From Merdiplasma sp045118075 (GTDB lineage Bacteria > Bacillota > Clostridia > Lachnospirales > Lachnospiraceae), in the NCBI GenBank assembly GCA_045118075.1, contig JBGUOI010000102.1, forward strand, positions 1-39,755: a stretch of 39,755 nucleotides of DNA. The letters are read 5' to 3'. Shown here one piece after another: positions 1 to 9,175 of this stretch. Numbering within the stretch: the first letter of the stretch is position 1; the number at the start of each line of letters is the position of its first letter. The notes beneath the pieces are model-generated. The model was given only the letters and a program-made list of their open reading frames with translations. It was not told the origin of the DNA and searched no databases. The translations under genes and the position numbers were made by a program.

Positions 1-9
1 AAACAAGTG

Positions 10-891
10 ATGAAGAAAAAACAACTGAAAGGCCATTTGCTTTCCATTGTCTGCGTTGTTGCCTGGGGAACCTCATTTCTGGTAAGCAAGAACCTGATGG
101 AAAAGATCACACCGGTACAGCTGATGTTTCTGCGTTTTATCATCGCATGGCTGGCTGTCTGGGCAATATACCCGAAATGGTATTTCAAATGGAGGGAAGA
201 AGGGCAGTTTATCGTTCTCGCTCTGGTTGGAAATACACTGTATTATCTGGCTGAAAATACGGCGCTGCGATTGACTCTGGCCGGTAATGTCAGCATTCTG
301 GTATCGGCGGCTCCGATCGCTTCAGCATTGATGCTGCGTTTCTTTGAGAAAGAAGAGAGACTATCAGGCCGTCAAATCACCGGCATAGGAATCGCCTTCT
401 TCGGAGTACTGTTTGTCGTATTCAACGGCGTGTTTGTGCTGAAACTGAATCCGCTGGGAGATATGTTGGCGCTTGCAGCAGCATTTTGCTGGGCTCTTTA
501 CGGTTTTCTTGCCAAGCGGATCATGGACAGGTTCGATACATTCTTAAGCACCCGCAAACTCATGTTTTACGGGATCTTAACATCAGCACCGCTCCTTCTT
601 TTAGAAGGCGGCGACCTGTCAAGGATCAGGACGCTGAAATTAAATAATATCTGCGGTCTGCTCTATCTCGGTTTAATCTGCAGTGCCCTCTGTTATCTGA
701 TGTGGAACGAAGCGATTGCGGAAATCGGTGCAATGAAGGCGAATCTTTATGTTTATGCCGTTCCGGTCGTAACCATGATCGCGAGCACCATTTTCCTTGA
801 TGAAGCGATCACTTGGGGAGGTGCGATCGGTGTAGTGCTCGTAGTCGGCGGAATGCTGCTTGGCAGCGTTAACAGGAGCGTAGAAGCATAG
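10..891 (+). CDS. DMT-superfamily (EamA) transporter
   Basis: Polytopic inner-membrane permease of the drug/metabolite transporter superfamily, probably exporting a small metabolite; the substrate cannot be read from sequence. About ten hydrophobic segments form two tandem EamA repeats, roughly residues 8-140 and 150-288. The first opens with the family pattern VAWGTSFLVSK and the second has FCWALYGFLAKR. A GTG immediately precedes the ATG at 10; ATG is preferred because MKKKQLKGH is a normal start for the family and the frame is also open to the window edge. The usual family length is about 290-300 residues, so the gene looks complete. The ribosome binding site lies outside the window. It is followed after 8 bases by the phosphatase remnant. 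Confidence 0.9.
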   Translation: MKKKQLKGHLLSIVCVVAWGTSFLVSKNLMEKITPVQLMFLRFIIAWLAVWAIYPKWYFKWREEGQFIVLALVGNTLYYLAENTALRLTLAGNVSILVSAAPIASALMLRFFEKEERLSGRQITGIGIAFFGVLFVVFNGVFVLKLNPLGDMLALAAAFCWALYGFLAKRIMDRFDTFLSTRKLMFYGILTSAPLLLLEGGDLSRIRTLKLNNICGLLYLGLICSALCYLMWNEAIAEIGAMKANLYVYAVPVVTMIASTIFLDEAITWGGAIGVVLVVGGMLLGSVNRSVEA

Positions 892-899
892 GTAAGCTT

Positions 900-1319
900 A
901 TGGGATCATTACTGCAGTCAACACTAAATACAAGGGCGCTTCCCACCGGAAATCTGCGCTTTATCCGAAGTGATTTCCCTGGAAAACTTGGAATGCTCGA
1001 TGAACAGATGGATAGAATCATCAGTACCATAATGGATGCCGGGAGTAATGTCATGTACTTTTGCGGCGCCGGGAAAGACAGGACAGGGGTGGTTTCTGCC
1101 ATCATTTTAAAGAGGCTGGGATACAGTGACCGGACGATCATAGATGACTATATGGAAACGAAAGATAACCTGATGGGATTTCTCACATCATACGCAGCAA
1201 AGCACCCGGAAGTAGATATCAATATCATAATTCCGAAAGAGGAAAACATAAAAAAGGTTTTAGAGAAGGAGCATCACCATGGAAAACTCTGCGTTTACCC
1301 TAGACAATACCATCAGTAA
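900..1319 (+). pseudogene. Eroded tyrosine-protein phosphatase (Y_phosphatase3 type)
   Basis: The frame keeps the Cys-x5-Arg signature of protein tyrosine phosphatases as CGAGKDRTG (Cys at about residue 55), followed by the normal helix VVSAIILKRLGY and DDYMETKDNL. Family members are about 230-260 residues with an N-terminal NFRDLGG block and about 90 residues between an RSD-x-P element and the active site. Here NTR-like and FIRSDFPGKL elements are compressed into the first 40 residues and the active site follows almost directly, so both the RDLGG block and the central core appear deleted. The frame ends 41 bases inside the kinase gene, giving an unnatural tail. It is probably inactive; a short functional variant is less likely. 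A phosphatase beside a Ser/Thr kinase suggests that they once formed a functional pair. Confidence 0.6.
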
Positions 1320-4011
1320 AGGCGGAAGCAGCGAAGAAATGTCCATGTTTCAGGCGAGCATGGATGATTATGCAGGACGCCTGACCGGAAGCGGCGATGA
1401 AGATGCTATCTCCGGTGAACGGATCCACAACGGAAACGATATCCTTAACACATATACGGTCGTGTCCGACGCCGTTCACGGCGGTATGGGAAGCGTTTGG
1501 CGCGTGCATCATAAAAACTGGAACGTCGACCTGGCCATGAAGCGGCCGAAGGCGCGGTTTTTCGCGGAAGGCAGCGCGGCGCGAAAAGAGGGGTTCATCA
1601 GAGAGTGCGAGAACTGGATCGAACTCGGACTCCATCCGAATATCGTCTCCTGCTACTATGTGCGTGATATCGGCGGAATACCGACTATCTTCTCCGAATG
1701 GATGGACGGCGGCAGCCTGAAGGACAGGATCCGGGACGGATCCCTTTATGCCGGTACAGTTGAAGAGGTTCAGGAGAGGATTCTCGATATCGCCATCCAA
1801 TGCGCAAGGGGATTGAAATATTCCCATGAAAAAGGGCTTATTCATCAGGATGTGAAGCCCGGAAATCTTCTGATGACGAAGGAATGGGATGCGCGTCTGG
1901 CGGACTTCGGACTTGCCAGGGCACAGTCGCAGCTGTCCGACGGCGGTGCACCGGCTTTTTCCGGATATACTCCGGAGTATTGTCCTGCGGAGCAGACAAA
2001 AGCGGCCGATCCCGAACGCTGGATGGATATCTATGCCTGGGCGCTGACGGTGCTGGAAATGTATACGGGAAAACGCTTGTGGAAGACCGGCGCGGAGGAA
2101 AAAGATCTTCGTCTGAAAGAACCGGAAGATTTCCGTGTTCTGATTTCTGCTGAAATGAAGAGTATCCTGAATAAGGCACTCGGGAGAGGGTATGAAGAGT
2201 GCGGTACACTCATTGGCGACTTGAAGAAAGCTTATGCCGCACAGACCGGGATGCCGTATGCCCGCCCGGAACCTTCTGCAGCCGGCGATACCGCCGATTC
2301 CATGAATAACCGTGCCCTGAGTTTTCTGGATCTTGGAAAAGATCAGCTTGCGGAAAAGATCTGGACCGATGCGATCCGTATGGACAACAGCAGTTTCCGC
2401 TGTCACTATAATCTCGCAGTTTTTTTGTGGCAGGCTAACCGGATCGACAGCGAAGAACTGAGGGAGCGTATCCTGGCACAGAAGGAGGATTCTGAGCTGT
2501 TTAGTGAGGCTGAGAAGAACACCAGGTTTGCAGTCCTGGAAACGATCAATGACATCCGCCGACGCATATACGAAACCGGAATTGATGAACCTCTTCCGAA
2601 AGAGCCGTACTATGAAATGAAGCGGAATCATAAAGGGGAGAATCCGCCCGGATATGATTTGAATGATTACGAATGCCGGCTTGATGGCGGGGACAAGATC
2701 ATGGATGACAGCGTAAGTAAGCAGCGCCGTCTCGGCTTTGACGCGGAAGGACGCAGATACTGGCTGGACGATGCACTGTCAGGACGCACATGGTTTCGCA
2801 CATTCCTGCCGGATGAATATAAAGAAGAGAGGAACACTCTTACTGCGAAGCGGTTCGTGAATCCGGAAGGGAGCATCATCGTCGATGAATCACACTATGG
2901 CCTGTATTTCTTCAATGCGAAAAACGGCCGTTCACTGCTCACTTACCATCTGAAGATCGACAGCGAGGGAGATGAGATCTTCGAACATGTGAAAAGGTTC
3001 TCAGAAAACGGCTTTGTCTGCGCGGGAGAAACCTGGCGGGAAGGCTGGTGGATGAAACTGCCGCCGGCTGATCCGGCGGTGCCGTTTTCTCTTTCCCGCA
3101 TCGCAAGTTTTTCTCAGCGCCAATCCGCCATGCGCCGGCTGATCAAGATCTTGCCGGAAGCGCAAGAAGCTTATCAAAACGGTGAGATCGAGCGCTGCTT
3201 TGAAGCGCTTAGACCGTCGTGTGATGATGGAACGCTGCTTTTGCATGACGAAGCACTGGCTCTTTGGGAGAAGCTGTTTAAGTGGTATGAACCGGAGAAG
3301 CTGATCACCGTTATTCCGGGAGAGCCTGTCAAGGAGGACGACGGCAGATGGATCCCTGGGGGCGGGGACCCACAAGAACCTGAAGGCCCGTTCACCAAAG
3401 GAACGGCAGGAGATGAATATACGTCGCTGACCAGCACGTACACTTATTACACAAAAGAAAACTACAATAACTCGATGGATGTTGACCTGTACTATACAGT
3501 GACTGCGCAGGACGCCGTTTCCGGCCGCCCGTTCTATACGCTGTCGTTCCATGAAAGCGAAACAGATGACCATATCTTTTCCTATGACGAATGGTTCAAG
3601 GTCAGGGGTCAGTATATCTGGATGAAAAAGCCGGAAGAAAAGACCCCCTGGTACAGGGATCTGGCTGATCCGGAAATGCAGCAGAAGATGGATATGGCAA
3701 TCGCTCTGCCCGGCGGATATACACTGAAGAATACGGTAAGCGGGGTCGATATCGGCGGGTTCCTCTTTGATGATGTTTATGAGGGACTGGACCTTCTGTC
3801 TGATCAGGCGCTAATCCGATGCCGGAAACATTCCTACCGGCTGATCTACCAGTACGGGAAATGTCGGGAAACAACGACGGGCCTTTGGAAGGAATATGTC
3901 TGTGAACACCCGGTCCTGCCCGGATCTGCGGCGGCAAGCAAGGTGAAAGTGATTCGCAATGAAGATATCCGTCAGGGAGATACCCTGGATGAGGATATAA
4001 CCAGGAAATGA
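1279..4011 (+). CDS. Large Ser/Thr protein kinase with TPR-like and beta-rich C-terminal region
   Basis: Hanks-type protein kinase without membrane segments, so probably cytoplasmic. The kinase domain spans about residues 55-315: glycine loop HGGMGSVW (67-74), lysine K88 in AMKRP, catalytic loop HQDVKPGN (189-196, HQD replacing HRD), DFG at 209-211 and a TPEY activation-segment element at 231-234. A TPR-like helical segment follows at about 342-385 (NNRALSFLDLGKDQLAEKIW, then HYNLAVFLW). The remaining roughly 500 residues are Trp/Tyr-rich and beta-like, with repeated DGxxYW-style segments; I do not recognise them as a named family. Bacterial kinases of this layout resemble those of TerY-P style vWA/kinase/phosphatase groups, but that is inference. 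ATG at 1279 is preceded by GAGAAGGAG. Kinase function is secure; substrate unknown. Confidence 0.85.
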   Translation: MENSAFTLDNTISKGGSSEEMSMFQASMDDYAGRLTGSGDEDAISGERIHNGNDILNTYTVVSDAVHGGMGSVWRVHHKNWNVDLAMKRPKARFFAEGSAARKEGFIRECENWIELGLHPNIVSCYYVRDIGGIPTIFSEWMDGGSLKDRIRDGSLYAGTVEEVQERILDIAIQCARGLKYSHEKGLIHQDVKPGNLLMTKEWDARLADFGLARAQSQLSDGGAPAFSGYTPEYCPAEQTKAADPERWMDIYAWALTVLEMYTGKRLWKTGAEEKDLRLKEPEDFRVLISAEMKSILNKALGRGYEECGTLIGDLKKAYAAQTGMPYARPEPSAAGDTADSMNNRALSFLDLGKDQLAEKIWTDAIRMDNSSFRCHYNLAVFLWQANRIDSEELRERILAQKEDSELFSEAEKNTRFAVLETINDIRRRIYETGIDEPLPKEPYYEMKRNHKGENPPGYDLNDYECRLDGGDKIMDDSVSKQRRLGFDAEGRRYWLDDALSGRTWFRTFLPDEYKEERNTLTAKRFVNPEGSIIVDESHYGLYFFNAKNGRSLLTYHLKIDSEGDEIFEHVKRFSENGFVCAGETWREGWWMKLPPADPAVPFSLSRIASFSQRQSAMRRLIKILPEAQEAYQNGEIERCFEALRPSCDDGTLLLHDEALALWEKLFKWYEPEKLITVIPGEPVKEDDGRWIPGGGDPQEPEGPFTKGTAGDEYTSLTSTYTYYTKENYNNSMDVDLYYTVTAQDAVSGRPFYTLSFHESETDDHIFSYDEWFKVRGQYIWMKKPEEKTPWYRDLADPEMQQKMDMAIALPGGYTLKNTVSGVDIGGFLFDDVYEGLDLLSDQALIRCRKHSYRLIYQYGKCRETTTGLWKEYVCEHPVLPGSAAASKVKVIRNEDIRQGDTLDEDITRK

Positions 4012-4176
4012 GACAGAACCCCGGTGATGTTCCTGAAAGGAGCTGCCGGTTGAAAACCGAAAGCACTGCAGAGACTGGAAAAGCCCTTTTGGGGGAAGAG
4101 TACTGCAGAAAAAATAAACTTGGTTTTATATATCCGGATGCCGACAGGTGATCAGACGGATATGGGAGGCTTAATA

Positions 4177-5370
4177 TTGTTAAAATTCGATACCAGAGAC
4201 AAAAAACCTAATTTATTCGGCTTGCTGGCGCTTGCCGTTTTATTTGCAGCTGTTATAGGTCTGCTCATTCATTTATACGGGGACAAGTCCGGGCTGAATG
4301 TCTGTCTGCTGATCGCTGCTTTTTGTCTTATATCGATCATTTACCTTCTGATAACGCTGCGCGAACAGATCAGGTATAACCCATATTCCTACAATACGAT
4401 CTACTACGTGGGGTTTGCCGTATTCGCTCTGTTTGTCATGACCGCTCATATTGTACTGGCATTCCTGATGGCAAGGCATCCGGAGAGTTATGGCTCGGAA
4501 AAGATCGCCCGTTACCTTTTGAATTCAGCCCGTGACTTTATGAGATATACGTCACCGCTTATACTGGTGTTTTCCGTATCTCTTTTCGTATCGAATGTTT
4601 CGCTGATACGCCATGAGGGGAAGCGGCTCGTCAATGTGCTTGGAATCATCCTTGCAATTCTTCTGGTGGCCGGAGAAGCTGTCGGCTTTTGGTTCGGGAA
4701 CAATACCCCGAGCCTTATGCATAATCTGGCATCAACTCTGTTCGCTGCCTTCTACCTGTATTTTGAGTGCATGCTGATCGGCGTTGCGGCGGCGTTTGTC
4801 ATTGTGACCCGGTATGAGCCGGAGCCGGACAAAGACTATATGATCATACTCGGCTGTGGTATTCGAAAAGACGGGACTCCGTCACCGCTGCTCAAAGGCA
4901 GAGTCGACAGAGCGCTTGAGTTTAGCCGGAAACAGAAGGAGCAGACCGGGAAAGATCTGACCTTTGTGACTTCAGGAGGAAAAGGGCCGGATGAAGTGAT
5001 CTCCGAAAGTGCTTCCATGAAGCGGTATCTCATGGAAAAAGGCATATCCAAAGATCACATCATAGAGGAGAATGCTTCCGCAAGCACCTTTGAGAACATG
5101 AAGTTTTCAAAGAAAAAGATCATGGAGACCGGGGCGCCCGGAAAAATCGCTTTTTCCACAACGAACTACCATGTGTTCCGCAGCGGCTTGTACGCGAGAC
5201 GCGTAAAGATGCGCGCAGTAGGAATCGGAGCACCGACAAAGTGGTACTTCTGGCCTAATGCTTCTGTCCGGGAATTTGTCGGACTGCTGACGGAACACCG
5301 GGGAAAACAGTTCCTGATCATTTTTTTCATCATTGCGTTTTACACAGCACTTACTTTACAGTCCTTCTGA
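4177..5370 (+). CDS. YdcF/SanA-type DUF218 membrane protein
   Basis: Membrane protein with an N-terminal half of about six or seven hydrophobic helices (to roughly residue 225) and a C-terminal DUF218 domain beginning DYMIILGCGIRKDGTPSP. That domain carries the family elements LLKGRVDRALEF, SGGKG, ENASASTFENMKFS and STTNYHVFRSG. DUF218 proteins (YdcF, SanA, ElyC) are linked to envelope processes; the catalytic activity is not settled. I place the start at TTG 4177 because GGGAGG (4164-4169) lies 7 bases upstream; the frame is open from TTG 4120 and contains ATG 4162, but neither has a good ribosome binding site. This gives 397 residues. The 3' end overlaps the convergent minus-strand gene by 15 bases. 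A last hydrophobic helix closes the protein. Confidence 0.82.
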   Translation: MLKFDTRDKKPNLFGLLALAVLFAAVIGLLIHLYGDKSGLNVCLLIAAFCLISIIYLLITLREQIRYNPYSYNTIYYVGFAVFALFVMTAHIVLAFLMARHPESYGSEKIARYLLNSARDFMRYTSPLILVFSVSLFVSNVSLIRHEGKRLVNVLGIILAILLVAGEAVGFWFGNNTPSLMHNLASTLFAAFYLYFECMLIGVAAAFVIVTRYEPEPDKDYMIILGCGIRKDGTPSPLLKGRVDRALEFSRKQKEQTGKDLTFVTSGGKGPDEVISESASMKRYLMEKGISKDHIIEENASASTFENMKFSKKKIMETGAPGKIAFSTTNYHVFRSGLYARRVKMRAVGIGAPTKWYFWPNASVREFVGLLTEHRGKQFLIIFFIIAFYTALTLQSF

Positions 5371-6438
5371 GTTGAATGTCTCCGGTTCTTCCGCCGGCGC
5401 CATATTTTTTGCAATGATGTCTTTGTTATACATGATCAGTCCGGCATCATCATCTTCGCACATATTTGTCAATGTCAGAGTAGTTCCGTCACCCAGGTCC
5501 CAGTTCAGGCAATAGCAGGAGGCATCCTGCTTCTTTTCTTCATCCAGCCCTGCTCCGAAGAACATGCTCATGATCTCTTCCAGCTGGCCGGTATCCGTAC
5601 TGGCGGGCTGGCCGTACAATTCTGTATATATTCCAGCCAGTTCTTCCCCGCTCAGGTGATATTCATCCTCATCAAATTCTCTCGTGATCATGATCAGTGC
5701 ATCGTCCTTCATCAGAAGTGCAGGAACACATCTGAGGCCGCGGTACTTCCGGTCATCTGCCGTAAGATAAGCCATACCGGAGTCATCTCCGCTGCTCAGC
5801 ATACTCCAATAGTTATAACCCGCGGCTTCCACCGCCTGATCCGGGTCCATTTCCCATTCCAGACCCTCCGGAATCTCAGGGACAGAAGCATAGACCGCCG
5901 CTTCATCGCAGTAAGCGATTTCGAGTGTTTCCTGAGTTTCAGCCAGTGATATAAAGGTGCCATCCTCCAGCTCCCAGGCGGCATACTGTTTAGCTTCTAC
6001 ATCACCAGACTCTCCGTAGAGACTCTTCTTTACAGCGGAAGCCCGGTCAACGGATGCATTGTCATCAGAAGGTCCGTATACAGAACATAATCCCCCGTAC
6101 AGCTGATCGAAACTTACGCTGCCGGCGGGGAAGTCATAAACTGCCTCCAATAAGCAATCTCCGACGAAGGTATATACTAAAACGACATTCTCAGCGCCGG
6201 CTGCTGTTATATCCTGATAAACCAGTGAATGGGACAAGCCGGTTCCGATACGTTCTTCCGAGTAATCCCGGTCACCTTCAATACTTTTGACCCACTCTTC
6301 ATCGTATCCCCATGAAACACCATCTCTGAAATAAAATTCTTTTGCGTAATTCTCGGTTTCCGACTCGTCAGCCGCACATATTAACGTCCACGAGAATACA
6401 CATGTCAAAGCACACAGCACGAATCGATTCATTTTCAT
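5356..6438 (-). CDS. Secreted protein of unknown function with internal duplication
   Basis: I do not recognise the family. The start at 6438 is set by GGAGG seven bases upstream; the frame is open further but without a better site. This gives 360 residues opening with a signal peptide (MKMNRFVLCALTCVFSWTLICAADE). The mature part is strongly acidic and seems to contain two related halves, about 30-195 and 205-345. Each has a 'LY-G-x-YG' element (LYGGLCSVYGPSDD; IYTELYGQPAS) followed by a Trp-x-Leu-x-Asp-Gly-Thr strand (WELEDGTFISL; WDLGDGTTLTL). Similar two-lobed exported proteins are common in gut Clostridia. It diverges from the WG-repeat secreted protein and converges with the DUF218 gene. 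Function is open. Confidence 0.75.
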   Translation of the reverse strand: MKMNRFVLCALTCVFSWTLICAADESETENYAKEFYFRDGVSWGYDEEWVKSIEGDRDYSEERIGTGLSHSLVYQDITAAGAENVVLVYTFVGDCLLEAVYDFPAGSVSFDQLYGGLCSVYGPSDDNASVDRASAVKKSLYGESGDVEAKQYAAWELEDGTFISLAETQETLEIAYCDEAAVYASVPEIPEGLEWEMDPDQAVEAAGYNYWSMLSSGDDSGMAYLTADDRKYRGLRCVPALLMKDDALIMITREFDEDEYHLSGEELAGIYTELYGQPASTDTGQLEEIMSMFFGAGLDEEKKQDASCYCLNWDLGDGTTLTLTNMCEDDDAGLIMYNKDIIAKNMAPAEEPETFNSEGL

Positions 6439-6482
6439 ACGGCTTCCTCCATTCTGTGAGATTAATCCGATCATTTGATTTT

Positions 6483-6511
6483 ATAGTAAATCTTCCTGCG
6501 AATAACGTCAA
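6483..6511 (-). promoter_or_regulatory. Sigma-A-type promoter for the minus-strand secreted protein
   Basis: Read on the minus strand, TTGACG (6511-6506) and TACTAT (6488-6483) are separated by exactly 17 bases. The pair lies about 45 bases upstream of the start codon at 6438 in a divergent intergenic region. The -35 matches the consensus at five positions and the -10 at four. Assignment is by motif only. Confidence 0.5.
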
Positions 6512-6621
6512 TTATCATAATGTTTTTGACAGGAGACTATGGACGGGGTGAAAGATGTGATATGATAAAAATGATATAACAGAACAGAAAAAAGGACGGA
6601 TGAAAAGGAGGGCCAAACGAT

Positions 6622-7992
6622 ATGAAAAGAGCAAACCTGTCAATAATGGCTTTACTGATCGGTCTGAGTGTATCCGCTCAGCCTGCTTTCGCCGGGGAAA
6701 ACCGGCCTTCGTCCATGTATGATGTCAAAGCTTTTAATGTCCTTCCTTTTTCGGATGGGATCGCATGGATCCAGTATGGAAGCCGCGATGATCCGGTCAC
6801 GTCGGCCGTGAATACAGACGGAGACATTCTCTTCACGCTGGATGATATGGACAGGATCTGTTATTTATCCCCGTTTTCAGACGGGTTTGCCTATTATGTC
6901 GCCGCTGATGATGACGGCTCCTATGAGGTGATTCTTGACGCCGAAGGAAACTGCACATGGCAGCCAAACCGGGAAGATAACGAACATGTGGTTGCTGCAG
7001 GAGAAGGTGTATTTGTCGTCGAACGGCATATCACCGGGTTTTATGAAGATCAATATGAGATCGGGACCGTGGATGCATACGGAAATACGCTGCAGGAATA
7101 TGCTCATGAAATCGGAAGCGGGGTCTGTGACTGGCCGTATTACCTGGACAGCCGCTGTGTACCGGCAGATACATACAGTTTTGCCATGGGAAGCAGCCGC
7201 ATACGTGTATCGTGTTATTTAGGCGACGGCCTGTTTTATCTGAGCTGTCATGATGCCAGCTCAGAGGATGCTTTGTATAATCCGGGAACAGGAACTTTTT
7301 ATCAGACAGACGGCCTGTACGGTGAGATCGAGCATACTTCGAACGGCCGCTTCCGGCTTCGGGACACCAGTTTTACAGTCGGAGAGGGGAAAGGCGGATC
7401 GGTCGCTTCTTTGTATGATACAAGCATGAACCTTCTGAAAGAAGATTATTACTATTATTACGAGAGGACCGGGCAGAGCATCTACGGCCTGGAATGGCCT
7501 GAACACGATTATGACTCCAGCTGTACTTCCTATTGCGACGGATGGTTTTATAAAGCCCACGCCTATTGGGATGATAACAATCAGATCGTTCTTCATATGG
7601 ACGGTTTTTCTGACCGGGATATGCAGGGAGGTCCGTTCTATGATGACCGTGCGGTGATGTGGATCGAAGGTGCTGACGGAAACAAATATGTGACGGTGAT
7701 CGACAGGGAAGGCGGCTTCCAATTTGAGCCGATCTGCATAAAAGACGGTTTCTTCACGATATGGAACGGGTATTTCCTGGCGAAGGACGCAGATGATAAA
7801 TGGAATATCTATGATATCAACGGAAATAAGCTGCGCTGCATCACGGATGATATGATGCCGTACAATCCTTATGGTGTGTTGGAATACACGGATATGGACG
7901 AAGGCTTCCTTACGATCACCTATGACCAGAAAAAGTATAAAATGCTGTATTCAGTCGAAAATGCGGTGAATGGAGAAGTGCGTATTCCCTGA
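6622..7992 (+). CDS. Secreted WG-repeat (KWG-like) protein
   Basis: Exported protein with a clear signal peptide (MKRANLSIMALLIGLSVSAQ, cleavage near AFA-GEN at about residue 25). The rest is built of short beta-rich units of the WG-repeat kind: PFSDGIAWIQY followed by DGDILF, then PFSDGFAYYV followed by DAEGNCTW, later DDRAVMWIEGADGNKYVTVIDREGG (middle part), and KWNIYDINGNKL. These units occur in many Clostridial and Bacteroidetes proteins and probably form a propeller-like fold; no enzymatic residues are evident. A strong AAGGAGG at about 6606-6612 precedes the ATG. Length is 456 residues and the C-terminus shows no sorting signal or anchor, so release or loose surface association is likely. 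It is followed after about 30 bases by a small membrane protein. Confidence 0.78.
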   Translation: MKRANLSIMALLIGLSVSAQPAFAGENRPSSMYDVKAFNVLPFSDGIAWIQYGSRDDPVTSAVNTDGDILFTLDDMDRICYLSPFSDGFAYYVAADDDGSYEVILDAEGNCTWQPNREDNEHVVAAGEGVFVVERHITGFYEDQYEIGTVDAYGNTLQEYAHEIGSGVCDWPYYLDSRCVPADTYSFAMGSSRIRVSCYLGDGLFYLSCHDASSEDALYNPGTGTFYQTDGLYGEIEHTSNGRFRLRDTSFTVGEGKGGSVASLYDTSMNLLKEDYYYYYERTGQSIYGLEWPEHDYDSSCTSYCDGWFYKAHAYWDDNNQIVLHMDGFSDRDMQGGPFYDDRAVMWIEGADGNKYVTVIDREGGFQFEPICIKDGFFTIWNGYFLAKDADDKWNIYDINGNKLRCITDDMMPYNPYGVLEYTDMDEGFLTITYDQKKYKMLYSVENAVNGEVRIP

Positions 7993-8021
7993 CTGCCGAA
8001 GTGCACTATAGGAGACCGACT

Positions 8022-8693
8022 ATGGATATCAAAAACATCAAAAGCCTTGACTTCGGGTCTTTGTCATCTGAACAGGCAGCTGAACTGGGACTCAATTCCG
8101 TTTTTCTGGAAGAAGACGGCACGTATAACTGGATCTACTGTATGAAGCTGTTAAAAAACCTTTCCATGCTGAAATTCGTGACGAAGGTTATTGCGTTTTG
8201 TTATGCGCTTATGGTCATCATTATCCTCGTGCTGACAAGAGGGTCAGGCAGCATTCTCTGGCTGCTCGGAATATTAGGACTTTGTTTTGCCGGTGTGATA
8301 CTGATCATTTTGTTCTCATTCTGGCTCATGGATAAGATCTTCAAAGGCAGCTATATGCTCATCTATGAGATGAATGATGAGGGCATCATATTTTCGCAGA
8401 CGACAGACCAGGCGCAGATCACACGTGCGATAGCGGCAACTTCGGCGGCCGTTAATGCCGCGGGAGGCAATGTCGGTGGAGTGATCGCGGGAACCGGGCT
8501 GGCAATGAGGCCGAATTCTTTTCCTGCAGCGTTTTCCAAGGTGAGATCCGTCAAAGGAATACGACGTGAGAATCTGATCTGGGTGAATTCTTTCCTGCAG
8601 TATCTGCAGGTCTACGTCCCGGACGGAGCCTATGATTTTGTCTGGGAATACATCACCACGCGGTGTGTGAATGCCAGAATCACTTCAAAGTAA
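8022..8693 (+). CDS. Two-helix membrane protein of unknown function
   Basis: No family recognised. The start at 8022 is chosen because AGGAG (8010-8014) lies 7 bases upstream; a GTG at 8001 in the same frame lacks a site. The 223-residue product has a soluble N-terminal 45 residues, two hydrophobic helices at about 55-75 and 83-105 (FCYALMVIIILVLT; LLGILGLCFAGVILIILFSF), and a cytoplasmic C-terminal half. The latter contains an Ala/Gly-rich segment (AATSAAVNAAGGNVGG), then a beta-rich stretch ending in FLQYLQVYVPDGAYDFVWEY. The arrangement of two helices followed by a compact beta domain is reminiscent of bacterial PH-like proteins, but I cannot confirm that. It lies close behind the WG-repeat gene, possibly co-transcribed. 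Confidence 0.65.
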   Translation: MDIKNIKSLDFGSLSSEQAAELGLNSVFLEEDGTYNWIYCMKLLKNLSMLKFVTKVIAFCYALMVIIILVLTRGSGSILWLLGILGLCFAGVILIILFSFWLMDKIFKGSYMLIYEMNDEGIIFSQTTDQAQITRAIAATSAAVNAAGGNVGGVIAGTGLAMRPNSFPAAFSKVRSVKGIRRENLIWVNSFLQYLQVYVPDGAYDFVWEYITTRCVNARITSK

Positions 8694-8724
8694 TCGTTAT
8701 AAAGTTTCGGGAAAAGAGGAAATT

Positions 8725-9140
8725 ATGAGTAAAAAGATCATCGCAGTCAACGCAGGACCGAGAAAAGGATGGAATACGGATACAATGATCACGGAGGCAT
8801 CCAAAGGAGCTGAGTCTGCCTGGTCTTCCAGAACCTGACCTATAACCTGGAGACGCCGTGCTGCAATGAACATCCCGTTCCGGTGCTGCTTATCATGACG
8901 AGCAATGTCCCCGGTACCATGTACCTAAGCAAGCTGCAGACTTACCGGCAGACGCTTGAACGCTTTGTGGGACCGGCTCAGATTCTGGTCAGCGGGGACA
9001 CCCTGCAGCTGGAAGATTACGCTAAGACGGACTGGCAGTGGACGATGTTCAATCCGGAGGCTAAAAAGACGCGTCACGATACCGTATTTCCGGAAGAGAT
9101 GAAGAAAGCCTTTGAGATGGGAAAGAAAATGGCAGAATAA
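8725..9140 (+). pseudogene. Flavodoxin-fold NAD(P)H-dependent oxidoreductase, internal deletion and frame break
   Basis: The 5' part (ATG 8725, after GAAAAGAGG) encodes the normal FMN-binding start of the family, MSKKIIAVNAGPRKGWNTDT and then ITEASKGAES. Translation then runs into TGA at 8836. From about 8817 the next frame encodes the normal second half: LVFQNLTYNLETPCCNEHP, SGDTLQLEDYAKTDWQWTMF and FPEEMKKAFEMG to the stop at 9140. Family members have roughly 70-80 more residues between these parts, including the CxxC-like metal/cofactor region and the central strands. The junction near GAGTCTGCC/TGGTC is therefore an out-of-frame deletion, and the gene is dead. An open frame from GTG 8883 is only the remnant of the second half. 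Confidence 0.85.
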
Positions 9141-9175
9141 AGTTTAAAACTCGTTTTTGCCCGGAGGCAGCTGAT

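Noticed and set aside
1300..2631. 443-residue open frame on the minus strand
   Set aside because: It is antisense to the kinase gene, with low-complexity, Arg/His/Phe-rich composition and no ribosome binding site.
6526..6566. TTGACA with TATGAT upstream of the WG-repeat gene
   Set aside because: The spacing is 29 bases, too long for a sigma-A promoter; the real promoter is unclear.
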